A DNA stretch of 64,000 bases from the NCBI RefSeq assembly GCF_910592395.1, contig NC_088309.1, positions 16,682,599 through 16,746,598 on the forward strand. The letters run 5' to 3'. The notes beneath the pieces were generated by a model. The model was not told the origin of the DNA, searched no databases, and saw only the letters and a list, made by a program, of their open reading frames with translations. This DNA comes from Lineus longissimus. Its lineage: Eukaryota > Nemertea > Pilidiophora > Heteronemertea > Lineidae. A program made the translations under genes and the position numbers. Position 1 is the first letter of the stretch. The number at the start of each line of letters is the position of its first letter. Below are positions 31,676-42,662 of the stretch, in pieces.

Positions 31676-31944
31676 TGTGCTAGTAGTCTGTTGTACGTCT
31701 CTTGTACGACTTTACAGTTTTACATCAATGCTGACATCTACACTTAGTCATGCAAACTATTGTTATTGCAACATAATTATGTACCCATGCTAATTCCTGT
31801 TCCGTTGGAGCATGCGCTCTGGTCTTCTTCCGATGAATAAAAACGTGTTGTTTTTTGTAACTTATGGTTACGTAAATCCTTGATAATCTCTGGACAAGGT
31901 ACGCACTGGTTGGCAATCCAGCAACGTATGTAAAGACTGGAACA
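31676..31944 (+). repeat. Gypsy 5' LTR
   Basis: Starts TGTGCTAGTAGTC and ends AAGACTGGAACA. It contains AATAAA (GATGAATAAAAACG) as a possible poly(A) signal. Confidence 0.92.
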
Positions 31945-32083
31945 TGGTGGCAGCGCCAAACTAGTGTGTGGAAGAAGTATGAAGTGTAGAAAGGTAAAAA
32001 ACACGAAAAGAAAGTGAGAACCCCCTCGCCCCTGTGTAAAACGAAGTTTTGTGTACATCGAGTAGTACATTCCATCTTGCATA

Positions 32084-34348
32084 ATGGAGCACTTGCCAGC
32101 CCCTGCGACACTAGAAGTCGATGTCTCTTTCGAAGGGATCAACAAAATGGTAGAAACGTGGCGTATCTTCAGAGAAAGTTTTGAAGTGTACATGGTTGCA
32201 ACTGGTGGGTTAACCAAAGCCGTAGCAGTACAGCGAGCCGTACTCAAGCACCTACTTGGAGTAGATGGTCGGAAGATTTTCGACACATTTCCGGGAATCG
32301 AAGAAGGAACGATGAATGAAGCTATACTTGAAAAGTTCACGAGACACTTCGATGACCTAGCCGCGCCAAATAAAACATTCCAACGCCATGTTTTCCGAAA
32401 TATAACACAGGGACAGCAACAGTTCAATGACTTTTTGAAAGAAGTCAAAGATACAGCAAAGAAATGTGACTTTGGTGACCGCATAAACCAAAATATCTGT
32501 GACCAGTTAATTTTCGGTATCGAAGATCAGACCTTGAAGAAAAAGATTCTGGCAACTAAGGATCTTGACGCAGATAGGGTAACAGCGATGTGTCGAACGC
32601 ATGAGATGGTAACCAAGCAGATTGCCGAGATGGACAAGACAACGACTGATAAAGAAAAAGAAAAAGACGTGGATTCCGTGGCGACAGGAAACAAGAAACG
32701 TGGAGCATCGTCATCACGTGGACGAGCACAAAATCGCCAACCTCGAAGTGGAAATTCTGCGCAAAAGGATGATCGTGACAAAAGCTGTGATCGTTGTGGT
32801 CTTGTGCATCGTGTACCAAACAGGTGCCCCGCGTTTAAGAAAACCTGTGGTAAATGTGGCAAATTAAATCATTTTCGAGTGAAATGTCATCAAAAAGATG
32901 TAGCAGAAATGTCTGATCGCAGTCATGGTGCCGGCTCAAATTCAGATTTGACTGGATTCGTGGAGACGTTGTTCACACATGAAGTGAGCTACAAGTCCAA
33001 TGGCCGAAAATTGAAATCAAGTGTTAGTAACAATCAATGCTTCGTGACCGCATGGTTGAATGGCAAGCAAAAGGTCAAGTTTAAAGTTGACACAGGGTCA
33101 CAGGTGAACTTGATTCCTGCGCATGTGCATAAATCCTTGAAACTGAGTGCTAAATTAATGCGAGCTGATGCTAAGTTATTCTCTTACACTGGAGAAAAGA
33201 TTGCCCTCGTTGGAAAATGTCGAGTGAAAGTACGTGATAAAGAACTTGATTTCTTTGTTACTGAGGGTAACCGCATACCCATCCTGGGATTTCCTGCATT
33301 GTGCGATTTGAACGTTGTCACCATAAATACTGTTGACATTGAAAAGGAGGACAAACCTGATGAACATGAGTTGTACCGTGAATACCGTGATGTTTTCAGT
33401 ACTAAGCTAGATGGACTGAATGCGCCAAAAGTTGAAATCAAGTTAAAGGACCCAAAGCCAAAACAAAATCCGCCGCGAAGAATTCCGTTTGCGCTGATAA
33501 AACGTATAAAACGTGAGTTGAACAAGATGCTGAAAGAAGGCATTATTTCTAAAGTTGAGAAAGCCACAGACTGGATAAATTCGATAGTCGTGGTGGAAAA
33601 GCCAAATAAAGAGCTGAGAATTTGTTTAGATCCGAGAAACTTGAACAAATATATCGTGACTGATCATTTCAGAATCCCGACACAAGAAGAACTTGCTTCA
33701 AAGTTATCTGGCTCAAAGTACTTTGCGAAACTAGACGCAAAAGCTTCTTTCTGGCAAATTTTGCTTGAGGAGGAAAGCTCGATCCTCACAACTTTTTCAA
33801 CTCCATTCGGGAATTTCAAATTCAACAGGCTCCCATATGGACTTAAACTTAGCAGTCAGGTGTATCAGAAATATATGACCGATATGTTCAGTCATTTAGT
33901 CGGTGTAGAAGTGTACATAGACGATATTTTGATTCATGCCGCAGACAAGGAAACGCTGAAGAAACGAGTGAGAGAAGTTCTGGAAGTATGCCGAGAAAAG
34001 AACTTGAAACTAAACTGGCAGAAATGTGTACTTGAAGAAACCGAAGTAAAGTACATAGGTCTTCTGTTTGATCAGCAGGGGATGAGGATTGATGAAGATA
34101 GGCTCAATGCCATCACACAGTTGAAAAATCCGAAATGCAAGCAAGAGTTGCAGAGATTCTTGGGAATGATAGCGTATGTGAGCAAATTCATACCCAACAT
34201 GGCTGAGGAGACTCGACTTTTTAGGGACTTACTGAAAAAAGACGTGGCATTTGTGTTTGATGAGAATCATAAGAAAGCATTCCAGAGACTCAAAGAAATC
34301 TTAGTGAAGTCACCGGTATTGACATATTTAATCCGAAAAAGGATGTGA
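32084..34348 (+). CDS. Gypsy Gag, protease and reverse transcriptase
   Basis: The ATG at 32084 opens a 754-codon frame. Gag occupies roughly residues 1-230, followed by two zinc-binding boxes beginning at Cys235 (CDRCGLVH..., then CGKCGKLNHFRVKC, a CCHC knuckle). The protease active site is VDTGSQVNLIP (Asp336). RT landmarks: RICLDPRNLNK, KLDAKASFWQI, RLPYGLK and the catalytic YIDD (Tyr611). Gag and Pol are in one frame. The frame ends at 34346-34348, just before RNase H; the next frame takes over at once, so a one-base loss in the T/A-rich stretch near 34325-34345 is likely. Packages and copies the element RNA. Confidence 0.92.
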   Translation: MEHLPAPATLEVDVSFEGINKMVETWRIFRESFEVYMVATGGLTKAVAVQRAVLKHLLGVDGRKIFDTFPGIEEGTMNEAILEKFTRHFDDLAAPNKTFQRHVFRNITQGQQQFNDFLKEVKDTAKKCDFGDRINQNICDQLIFGIEDQTLKKKILATKDLDADRVTAMCRTHEMVTKQIAEMDKTTTDKEKEKDVDSVATGNKKRGASSSRGRAQNRQPRSGNSAQKDDRDKSCDRCGLVHRVPNRCPAFKKTCGKCGKLNHFRVKCHQKDVAEMSDRSHGAGSNSDLTGFVETLFTHEVSYKSNGRKLKSSVSNNQCFVTAWLNGKQKVKFKVDTGSQVNLIPAHVHKSLKLSAKLMRADAKLFSYTGEKIALVGKCRVKVRDKELDFFVTEGNRIPILGFPALCDLNVVTINTVDIEKEDKPDEHELYREYRDVFSTKLDGLNAPKVEIKLKDPKPKQNPPRRIPFALIKRIKRELNKMLKEGIISKVEKATDWINSIVVVEKPNKELRICLDPRNLNKYIVTDHFRIPTQEELASKLSGSKYFAKLDAKASFWQILLEEESSILTTFSTPFGNFKFNRLPYGLKLSSQVYQKYMTDMFSHLVGVEVYIDDILIHAADKETLKKRVREVLEVCREKNLKLNWQKCVLEETEVKYIGLLFDQQGMRIDEDRLNAITQLKNPKCKQELQRFLGMIAYVSKFIPNMAEETRLFRDLLKKDVAFVFDENHKKAFQRLKEILVKSPVLTYLIRKRM

Positions 34349-36306
34349 CCGTTTCATGTGATGCGTCGCGAGATGGCGTAGGTTTTGTACTATTGCAAGG
34401 GGACCACCCAGTCGCGTATGGATCTCAATCCTTGACCCCGAGCCAAAAGAACTGGTCCCAAATAGAACTTGAAATGCTCAGTTGTACAATTGCTTGTGAA
34501 AAGCTACATCAGTACGTGTACGGTCGTGATTTTCGTCTTGTCAATGATCACAAACCGCTGCAGTATCTGTTTAAGAAACCGCTTGCATCTTGCCCGCCGA
34601 GGGTACAACGGTTGATGTTGCGTCTTCAGAAATACAGTTTCGAGTATCAATGGGCTCCTGGAAAATCACTAAACATTGCAGATACTCTGTCAAGGGCCCC
34701 ACAGCCAAGCAAACCTGAGGACACTGAACTTGATCGCGAGTTGAACTACCAAGTTCACATGATATGTGCAACACTACCGTTTTCAGCGAAGAAACTTGCT
34801 TCATTCAGACATGAGGTAAAATCTGATGCTGAGCTACAGCAGCTCAAAACTACGATTGTGGCAGGATGGCCTCGCCACAAGAATGATGCGCCATTCTGTG
34901 TGCGCCAGTATTGGCAATTCCGTGATGAACTCTCAGTCTGTGACAATCTATTATTACGTGGAGAACGTGTCATCATTCCGCAGAAATTCCGCAAAGAAAT
35001 GCTTGAGAGAATACATGAGGGATATCTTGGCCGGGACAAATGCCTATCCAGAGCCAAAGCCGCAATGTTCTGGGTTGGTATGGCGACAGAGATAAAAAAT
35101 TGTGTTGAAAAATGTGCGATCTGTCTCAAATTTCAATCACGTCAACAGAAAGAACCGCTAATATCACATGCTAGGCCGAATTTTCCATGGAATAAACTGG
35201 GGACAGATGTGTTCACTTTCCTCAGTAAGAACTATCTTCTTGTTGTCGACTATCATTCGAACTATTTTGAAACCGTGAAACTTGACGATATGACCGCTGA
35301 GAACCTTATAGATAAGCTGAAAGCTATGTTCGCCCGACTAGGAATTCCAGAAACTCTTGTCTCTGATAATGGAAGCAACTATGCCTGTGAAAAATTCCGC
35401 GATTTCACTGAAAACTGGGGAATAAACCATGTGACTGTCAGTCCTAGGTATCCAAAAGCCAATGGACTAGCTGAAAAGTATTGTGGCATTGCTAAAAAAC
35501 TCATGAAAAAGGCGAAAGAAACCAAGATCGAGCCGCATATCGCGTTCATGAACTATAGAGACACTCCTGTGATTGATGGTAAATCACCAGCTGAACTCTT
35601 AATGGGTCGAAAGTTACGAACGCGTTTGCCGGTAAATGAGAAATGTCTGAAAACCGCTCTACAGACAAAGACTGTTCAAAACGCGCGCGAGAAGAATGCC
35701 ATGACTCAAGCCCGCCATTACAATAATACCGCGACAAGACAGCCTCTGGGTGATCTGAAGCCTGGAGACAAGGTTGTCTTTAGACACAATGGAGAATGGA
35801 TCAAAGGGACAATTGTCAATTCATGTGGTCCAAGATCGTACCAAATCCAGTCTAAGGACAAGTCTTTCCGTCGAAATCGGGCAATGATCAAGCCTGACAA
35901 GACTGTAGTTGTCCGAAATCCGCCCAGAAATGAGGATTTGCTTACTAGAGCATTATTGGATGCTCACCCGACTCAGCCTGACACGCCTCAACTGAGTACA
36001 AACGTCGGTACTGAAATCAATAACGCATCGTCGGCAGTACACCTAGATCCACTTGCATCACCAGAATCTGCTAGTGAAACGTCGATCCAGAGGACACCTG
36101 CAGAACGAACGCCGATATCGCCTGGAAAACAGACGCCGTTGAAAGCAGCAACCAAGACACCAGTTGTTCAAGTCCAGCATGGATCGAACACAAGTGCGGA
36201 GCAAGTTACAACGAGATCGGGACGTGTTGTGAAAGCGACCAGACATTTTGACGATTTTGTGCACGCAGTCACTAGTGTTCAGGATTCGATTGTGAGCAAA
36301 ATCTGA
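34345..36306 (+). CDS. Gypsy RNase H and integrase
   Basis: Continues Pol after the frame break. RNase H: SCDASRDGVGFVLLQ, then ELEMLSCTIACEKL, NDHKPLQYL and IADTLSR. Integrase: zinc region starting RIHEGYLGRDKC and ending CVEKCAIC, where the second His of HHCC is Tyr (residue 227). The catalytic core has Asp288 (GTDVF), Asp341 (SDNGSNY) and Glu377 (NGLAEKY), a D,D-35-E spacing. A Pro/Thr-rich tail ends with TRSGRVVKATRHFDDFV. No chromodomain is seen. Stop at 36304-36306. The frame has no own natural start; it belongs to one Gag-Pol product. Confidence 0.9.
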   Translation: MTVSCDASRDGVGFVLLQGDHPVAYGSQSLTPSQKNWSQIELEMLSCTIACEKLHQYVYGRDFRLVNDHKPLQYLFKKPLASCPPRVQRLMLRLQKYSFEYQWAPGKSLNIADTLSRAPQPSKPEDTELDRELNYQVHMICATLPFSAKKLASFRHEVKSDAELQQLKTTIVAGWPRHKNDAPFCVRQYWQFRDELSVCDNLLLRGERVIIPQKFRKEMLERIHEGYLGRDKCLSRAKAAMFWVGMATEIKNCVEKCAICLKFQSRQQKEPLISHARPNFPWNKLGTDVFTFLSKNYLLVVDYHSNYFETVKLDDMTAENLIDKLKAMFARLGIPETLVSDNGSNYACEKFRDFTENWGINHVTVSPRYPKANGLAEKYCGIAKKLMKKAKETKIEPHIAFMNYRDTPVIDGKSPAELLMGRKLRTRLPVNEKCLKTALQTKTVQNAREKNAMTQARHYNNTATRQPLGDLKPGDKVVFRHNGEWIKGTIVNSCGPRSYQIQSKDKSFRRNRAMIKPDKTVVVRNPPRNEDLLTRALLDAHPTQPDTPQLSTNVGTEINNASSAVHLDPLASPESASETSIQRTPAERTPISPGKQTPLKAATKTPVVQVQHGSNTSAEQVTTRSGRVVKATRHFDDFVHAVTSVQDSIVSKI

Positions 36307-36893
36307 CTCAAATCATTCGTAGTGCACATATAGCCTGAAGAATGGGTGTAGGCGGATCGCTGCTCATTTTTCATGTTTTGTGTATTTTGTGTCACACTGT
36401 ATTTAGTGACTAAGACTTGATTTTGTGTCATGCTGTATATTGACATATTTGTGTTCTGTGCTACAATGTTGTTGACAGACTCTCATTATTGTTCATGTTC
36501 TAAGTAATTTTCTGTTTAGACTAAAGTTGACCAAGTTTGGTACAACATTTACGTTTAGAATCTTAGGTAAAATTGTGCCTTTAAAATTTCTGTTTTAAAA
36601 AAGTATACTAGCATTCACTGGTATGTGTATTCTGTGAGATTGCTAAATTCTAGAGGATTCATTCTGGATAGTGTTTTGTGTTAGATGAGTTTGAGTCGAA
36701 ATATTCATAATTCAAGGAACACCCAAAGTTGTGTTTGGAATCTTGAGTCAAAGTTTTGACTAGAATTGTTTTTCAGTTATGTGTGTTCCATGTTGTGAGT
36801 TTTAATTGGTTTAGAGTAATTGTGAGCTAAGATTATAAGCTACTCCCATAAAAGACACTTGGACTATCAGGACTTCAGTCTCAAAAAGGGAGA
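36307..36893 (+). other. Gypsy 3' non-coding region and polypurine tract
   Basis: AT-rich, TGTGTT-rich segment without frames, ending in a purine tract at 36883-36893 next to the 3' LTR; such tracts prime plus-strand DNA. Confidence 0.6.
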
Positions 36894-37162
36894 TGTGCTA
36901 GTAGTCTGTTGTACGTCTCTTGTACGACTTTACAGTTTTACATCAATGCTGACATCTACACTTAGTCATGCAAACTATTGTTATTGCAACATAATTATGT
37001 ACCCATGCTAATTCCTGTTCCGTTGGAGCATGCGCTCTGGTCTTCTTCCGATGAATAAAAACGTGTTGTTTTTTGTAACTTATGGTTACGTAAATCCTTG
37101 ATAATCTCTGGACAAGGTACGCACTGGTTGGCAATCCAGCAACGTATGTAAAGACTGGAACA
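36894..37162 (+). repeat. Gypsy 3' LTR
   Basis: Same sequence as the 5' LTR by eye, ending ACTGGAACA before ATAT. Confidence 0.92.
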
Positions 37163-37305
37163 ATATCACACTTTTTAGGTTTCCACTTCTTGCCCCCTGG
37201 TGGCCAAGTTAAGAATAAGATCGAACTGAAATTCATTGTCAGAGGTCAAATGACCCGAGGGGTCCTGTGTGCAAAGTTTCAAGTTCATAGCCCTAGCGGT
37301 TAAGA

Positions 37306-37390
37306 AAATGAAATGGCCAGGGCCATTGTGCTCACCTCTTGTGAAGGGAAGATGGATGAAGCAATAGCATGGTTTTAAATGTAAGAAAGA
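37306..37390 (+). mobile_element. Truncated 5' end of a family R copy
   Basis: Begins AAATGAAATGGCCAGGGCC, follows R for about 70 bp (with changes such as CTCTTGTGAAGG), then enters unique sequence to 37634. Confidence 0.6.
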
Positions 37391-37634
37391 AATGAAGTAA
37401 TGTTTTACAATGAAATTACATGAGAGATAAAATAATGCGTAAGTTGAATTTAATTGAGGTGACTACAGGTATGACAAAGCAGAGTAGACAAGTTTGTGAT
37501 CTGACCAGTAATCGTTAAAACAGCAGCAGAACAAAAGCTTGTTGAAGCAGCAAAACATGCAAGGCATGCCTACCAAAAGAACAAATAAGCAATTCCATCC
37601 ATGCAACAAGTCATCAGCATTAACACACCTTTTT

Positions 37635-38675
37635 AAATGAAATGGCCAGGGCCATTGTGCTCACCTCATGTGGAGGAAAGATGGATAAAGAGCATGGTCT
37701 TGTGTCATGTAGTGTTAGGTTTGATGTAGGTCCAAGCAATTACAATTTCCCCAAAATGGCCAATTTACAGTACATTCGACCTCTGTGACCTTGAAAAGTA
37801 GGTCAAATCAAAGAAGACCCGGGTGACGCATTGAATGGTTGTTAGAATTAGATGTACCTATGATATAAAATTGGTGCCAATCGGGCAAGTCATTACTAGG
37901 AATAATGGCATTTTGAAGAATTTAGGATTTGGCCCCCTCCCTGGAGGCCAAACGGCAAATCAGATCGCACCAAACTTCAGTACCTGAGATCACCTGACCA
38001 AGGGGTAAATGTGTACTTAATTTGTGATCAATAGTCATTGCAGTTAAGAAACGTGCCATAGTTACGGCCTGACGGCGAATTTACGCCATTTGACCTCTGT
38101 GACCTTGACAAGAAGGTCAAATTAAAAACCTGTGTGACATATACTGTATGGTGGTTAGATGTACCCATGATATCAAATTGGTGGCAATCAGGCAAGAAGT
38201 TAAGAAATAATCACATTTTTAAGGTTTTTGGATTTTGCCCCCTGGTGGTCAAGTGGTGAATCATATTGGACCAAACTTTGGTCCCTGAGATCACCTGACT
38301 AAGGGGTAAATGTGTACCAAATTTGGTATCAATAGTCATTGCAGTTTAGAAACGTGCCATCGTTACATCCTAACGGCTAATTTACACCATTTGACCTCTG
38401 TGACCTTGAAAAGGAGGTCAAATCAAAAACCCGGAGGATATATGATGCACCTTTGCTAGAAGTACCTACCATATTTTTTTCAAAATTTCCCGACAACTAT
38501 TAAGGGAGATATTGCATATTTTCACTTTTAACGTTTGGCCCCCTGGTGGCCAAACCATGAAACGAATCGGACCGAAACTTGGTCTCCCAGGTGTCATTAC
38601 ATAAGGGTACATGTGTACCAAGTTTCAACTCAATAGCTCTAACAGTTACGAAACGTGCCCTGCTAACGGACGACG

Positions 38676-38725
<50 letters not shown>

Positions 38726-38781
38726 ACGACGGACGCCACGGTATGGGATAAGCTCACCTCTGCTAAGAGGTGAGCTAAAAA
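37635..38781 (+). mobile_element. Family R repeat, copy 4 (complete)
   Basis: Full length with three modules, a GAC tract at about 38668-38722 and the terminal hairpin. Very close to copy 1, including TCTCCCAGGTGTC rather than TCTCCAAGGTGTC, which suggests copies 1 and 4 share a recent source. Confidence 0.88.
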
Positions 38782-38974
38782 GTCCTTTGGTCCATTACGG
38801 AAATGCTTAGGAATAGGATAATTATGTTGTTTGCTTGTGTCTAGTACAAGAAACAAACATCATCTGAAATTCCTAGGGCTCTGTAGAGGTTAATTAATCC
38901 TGCATTTGCCTAGGCTTAGACTATGACATCCCACTTAGCAGCATTTCAAGGCACCCTTAGGGGAGAGTCCACTA

Positions 38975-39981
38975 TTAACATTTGGGGCCCTGCTGGCCAA
39001 ACTGAGAATCAGAAAAAGACTGCAGTTTGGTCTAAGAGTATAGGGGTACATTCGTACCAAGTTAGGGATCTGTAGCAAAAGCAGTGACAAAACGTGCCGT
39101 CATTGTAAAATGGCGGTGCCATAGGAAAACTTTGACCTCTGTGACCTTGAGAAGTAGGTCAAATCAAAAACCCACATTTATGAAATGTATCCTTGCTAGG
39201 AGTACCTACCATAAAAATGTTATGAAAATCAGACCACTAGATTAAACGAGCAATCAAACATTTTAACTTTGGACATTAAATTTGGCCCCCGGGTGGCCAA
39301 ACTAAGAATTTTTCAAGATGCCCGCCTGGCACCCATATTGGCTATCACTTTTGATAAAAAATCAAGGATTTAGTAGAGAGTACATAGATATACATCCAGA
39401 TCAAATTTGGTTGCAATCCGATCATTAGTTTCGGAGTAATAGTACTGTGCTTATTTTTGAAGATGGCTGCCTGGCGGCCATATTTGATGTCCGAACGGCC
39501 GAAATTTTAGGGGTGGAATAGAGAATCCCCAGATACATGTCCACACTGGTTTAAACCCTTCTAGCTAAAATAGATAGGAAACATGCTACTGTTCAGTGAA
39601 TCAGCAAACTTTGACCTCTGTGACCTTGAAAAGGAGGTCAAATCAAAAACCCGGAGGATATATGATGCACCTTTGCTAGAAGTACTACCATATTTTTTTC
39701 AAAATTTCCCGACTACTATTAAGGGAGATATTGCATATTTTCACTTTTAACGTTTGGCCCCCTGGTGGCCAAACCATGAAACGAATCGGACCGAAACTTG
39801 GTCTCCAAGGTGTCATTACATAAGGGTACATGTGTACCAAGTTTCAACTCAATAGCTCTAACAGTTACGAAACGTGCCCTGCTAACGGACGACGGACGAC
39901 GACGACGACGACGACGACAACGGACGACGGACGCCATGGTATGGGATAAGCTCACCTCTGCTAAGAGGTGAGCTAAAAAGA
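38975..39981 (+). mobile_element. Chimeric family R copy
   Basis: The left part (38975-39310) is old and diverged. The middle (39320-39590) contains two motifs of the form AAGATGGCTGCCTGGCGGCCAT not seen in other copies. From 39605 the sequence is nearly identical to young R copies up to the hairpin. It may be a recombinant or a different subfamily with extra modules. Confidence 0.65.
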
Positions 39982-40834
39982 AAGAAACATTCACGTAGCA
40001 AAAAGTTTCTGATAGTATTCTAGTTTGGTTACCAATGGCAATTGTCATCAATCCTCCATTACCAAATCCAGCCTCCGCTAATCTTCCTGGGAGAGGGATA
40101 GTTTTTTGGTGTCCAGCCACTTCATGATATTGATAATGTCCTCCATGTTCAAATCTCTATGTTATTTATCACTCACACAACGTAGTGAGTGTAATGGTTA
40201 CGTATGTATAAAGTGTAAACAAAATTCATATATCCATCATGTCCATCGAATCTGAAACAATTTGGGCAGACCCATGACAATTCTGGTTCTGGTACAGTTT
40301 GTCACATTCCATACGGGCCGCGCGTTGGCCGATCCTGCATTCACGACGCACCGCACCCAGTTACCACGTCGGACGTGATTCCCATTGTTTCCTTCCTAGT
40401 GACGCAATTATTTCATGACGTCATGAGCCATTGACCATTCACACAAGTAGATTTATTCACACCGGTGCCCCTGAAGTGCGGGTGTGGGACATCATGTATT
40501 TAAAAATCGTCTGCTAGGACATACAGGACAACGTCGGCGGAGACAGTTGTGACATTTCATTGCAGAAAAAGCGAACGTCCTCTTTTGAAGTAAAGTACGT
40601 AAGTCAGTTTTAACACTACTAAATCCAGATCCAGTCACGTTATTTCTAGTAACTGCCAAACTCGACCCAGTGCCGGAACTGTGAAGTAATGATGTAGGTC
40701 GCGTGGTCAGAGTGCAGGAGTTCCCGTACCGCCTGGCTATCCGATTTAGCATCTACCGTTCCGGAACGACATCAGCGCCTCTAGTGTCAAGATCGTAAAT
40801 TTGCCATTCTTGATTTTGGCGCCAAACGAATCCA
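39982..40834. other. No gene recognised
   Basis: The minus frame 40752-40492 is Arg/Cys/Ser-rich with no motif and was not accepted as coding. Confidence 0.4.
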
Positions 40835-41886
40835 AAATGAAATGGCCAGGGCCATTGTGCTCACCTCATGTGGAGGAAAGATGGATAAAGAGCATGGTAT
40901 TGTGTCATGTAGTGTTAGGTTTGATGTAGGTCCAAGCAATTACAATTTCCCCAAAATGGCCAATTTACAGTACATTCGACCTCTGTGACCTTGAAAAGTA
41001 GGTCAAATCAAAGAAGACCCTGGTGACACATTGAATGGTTGTTAGAATTAGATGTACCTATGATATAAAATTGGTGCCAATCAGGCAAGTCATTACTAGG
41101 AATAATGGCATTTTGAAGAATTTAGGATTTGGCCCCCTCCCTGGAGGCCAAACGGCAAATCAGATCGCACCAAACTTCGGTACCTGAGATCACCTGACCA
41201 ATGGGTACATGTGTACTTAATTTGTGATCAATAGTCATTGCAGTTAAGAAACGTGCCAAAGTTACGGCCTGACGGCGAATTTATGCCATTTGACCTCTGT
41301 GACCTTGACAAGAAGGTCAAATTAAAAACCTGTGTGACATATACTGTATGGTGGTTAGATGTACCAATGATATCAAATTGGTGGCAATCGGGCAAGAAGT
41401 TAAGGAATAATCACATTTTTTAAGGTTTTTGGATTTTGCCCCCTGGTGGTCAAGTGGTGAATCATATTGGACCAAACTTCGGTCCCTGAGATCACCTGAC
41501 TAAGGGGTAAATGTGTACCAAATTTGGTGTCAATAGTCATTGCAGTTTAGAAACGTGCCATCGTTACATCCTAACGGCCAATTTACACCATTTGACCTCT
41601 GTGACCTTGAAAAGGAGGTCAAATCAAAAACCCGGAGGATATATGATGCACCTTTGCTAGAAGTACCTACCATATTTTTTTCAAAATTTCCCGACTACTA
41701 TTAAGGGAGATATTGCATATTTTTACTTTTAACGTTTGGCCCCCTGGTGGCCAAACCATGACACGAATCGGACCGAAACTTGGTCTCCAAGGTGTCATTA
41801 CATAAGGGTACATGTGTACCAAGTTTCAACTCAATAGCTCTAACAGTTACGAAACGTGCCGTGCTAACGGACGACGGACGACGACG

Positions 41887-41927
<41 letters not shown>

Positions 41928-41983
41928 ACGACGGACGCCACGGTATGGGATAAGCTCACCTCTGCTAAGAGGTGAGCTAAAAA
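40835..41983 (+). mobile_element. Family R repeat, copy 5 (complete)
   Basis: Complete with three modules, a GAC tract (about 41866-41936) that contains an internal GGAC interruption, and the terminal hairpin. Confidence 0.88.
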
Positions 41984-42179
41984 CGTGTTAAAACCATTAA
42001 GAATATACAAAAATTCGTTATTAACTAACTGGTGAAGAAACATACACAAATATCTAGGCTAGCAGGTGGAAAATTCAATTATTATTTCACCACAAAGAGC
42101 TGCTTCTGTCCGCAGATATGAGACAGCTACCGGGGCGGGGACTATTTCTTTATGGGGCCTTATTGTTCAGCGTCTCCAA

Positions 42180-42350
42180 GGAATTCTATTTTTAGAGTCC
42201 AAGGGGGGTTGGGGGGGGCCTTCCCCCCAATGTAGTAACTAAAACCTGTCACTTTCAGAGAACGGGGGAGGGGGTTTGGGGGACTCATCCCCCAATGTAC
42301 TGGCTAAATATGTCAGAAGGACGGGGGTTTGGCGGGCTCCCCCATGTCAA
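42180..42350. repeat. Three G-rich degenerate repeats
   Basis: Runs of 3-8 G (GGGGGGTTGGGGGGGG; CGGGGGAGGGGGTTTGGGGG; CGGGGGTTTGGCGGG), each followed by a C-rich CCCCCAATGTA or CCCCCATGTC. Each unit can fold on itself and could form G-quadruplexes. Confidence 0.65.
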
Positions 42351-42662
42351 ACAGTTGTGTGAGTTTACTAGAGCTTGCTCTTTACATATTTCCAAACCAA
42401 TGTCATAAACTAGTTACAAAGTTACTCCACACCTAATTTTAATTTTATTTTGACCATAAATCATTTACCTAGTCCTAGTCACTCATGTTGTAAATTAAAT
42501 TTTTTGGCCTAAAAGAGTGTGTTGATTTTGGCATTTGCACGGACTCACTCACTCAGACCCCTTGTTACCTACTTACATAATCACTTTGCATCTGTCTATT
42601 ATTCATCATGATTAAGGCCTACCTGAGGTCAGTGAGGAGGCCCAGAGTCCACAGAATCACTT

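Larger units (their letters stand above)
31676..37162 (+). mobile_element. Ty3/Gypsy LTR retrotransposon with apparently identical LTRs
   Basis: 5487 bp, LTRs 31676-31944 and 36894-37162 (269 bp each, TG...CA, identical by eye). ATAT precedes the 5' LTR (31672-31675) and follows the 3' LTR (37163-37166), a 4 bp target duplication. A TGG begins the putative primer-binding site at 31945, and a purine tract AAAAAGGGAGA lies at 36883-36893. Domain order Gag, protease, RT, RNase H, integrase is the Ty3/Gypsy order. Only one frame break is present, so it is a young insertion. Confidence 0.93.
28362..37305 (+). mobile_element. Old family R relic split by at least three insertions
   Basis: R-derived pieces lie at 28362-28591, 30302-30566, about 31667-31675 and 37163-37305. 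Read in that order they restore one diverged R copy: the AAATGGCCAAGAGCCATTGTG start, the CCTGGTGGCC core, TTTGACCTCTGTGACCTTGA, and a second CCCCCTGGTGGCC core. The gaps hold a Harbinger transposon, a TAA-flanked MITE and a Gypsy retrotransposon, each with its own target duplication. Confidence 0.78.

Noticed and set aside
31725-32484. Minus-strand frames over the Gypsy 5' LTR and Gag
   Set aside because: Antisense shadows; one piece repeats exactly at the 3' LTR because the LTRs are the same.
40492-40752. Minus-strand 86-codon frame with CHNCLRRRCPVC
   Set aside because: Two CxxC-like pairs but no known domain spacing, no good start or splice context.
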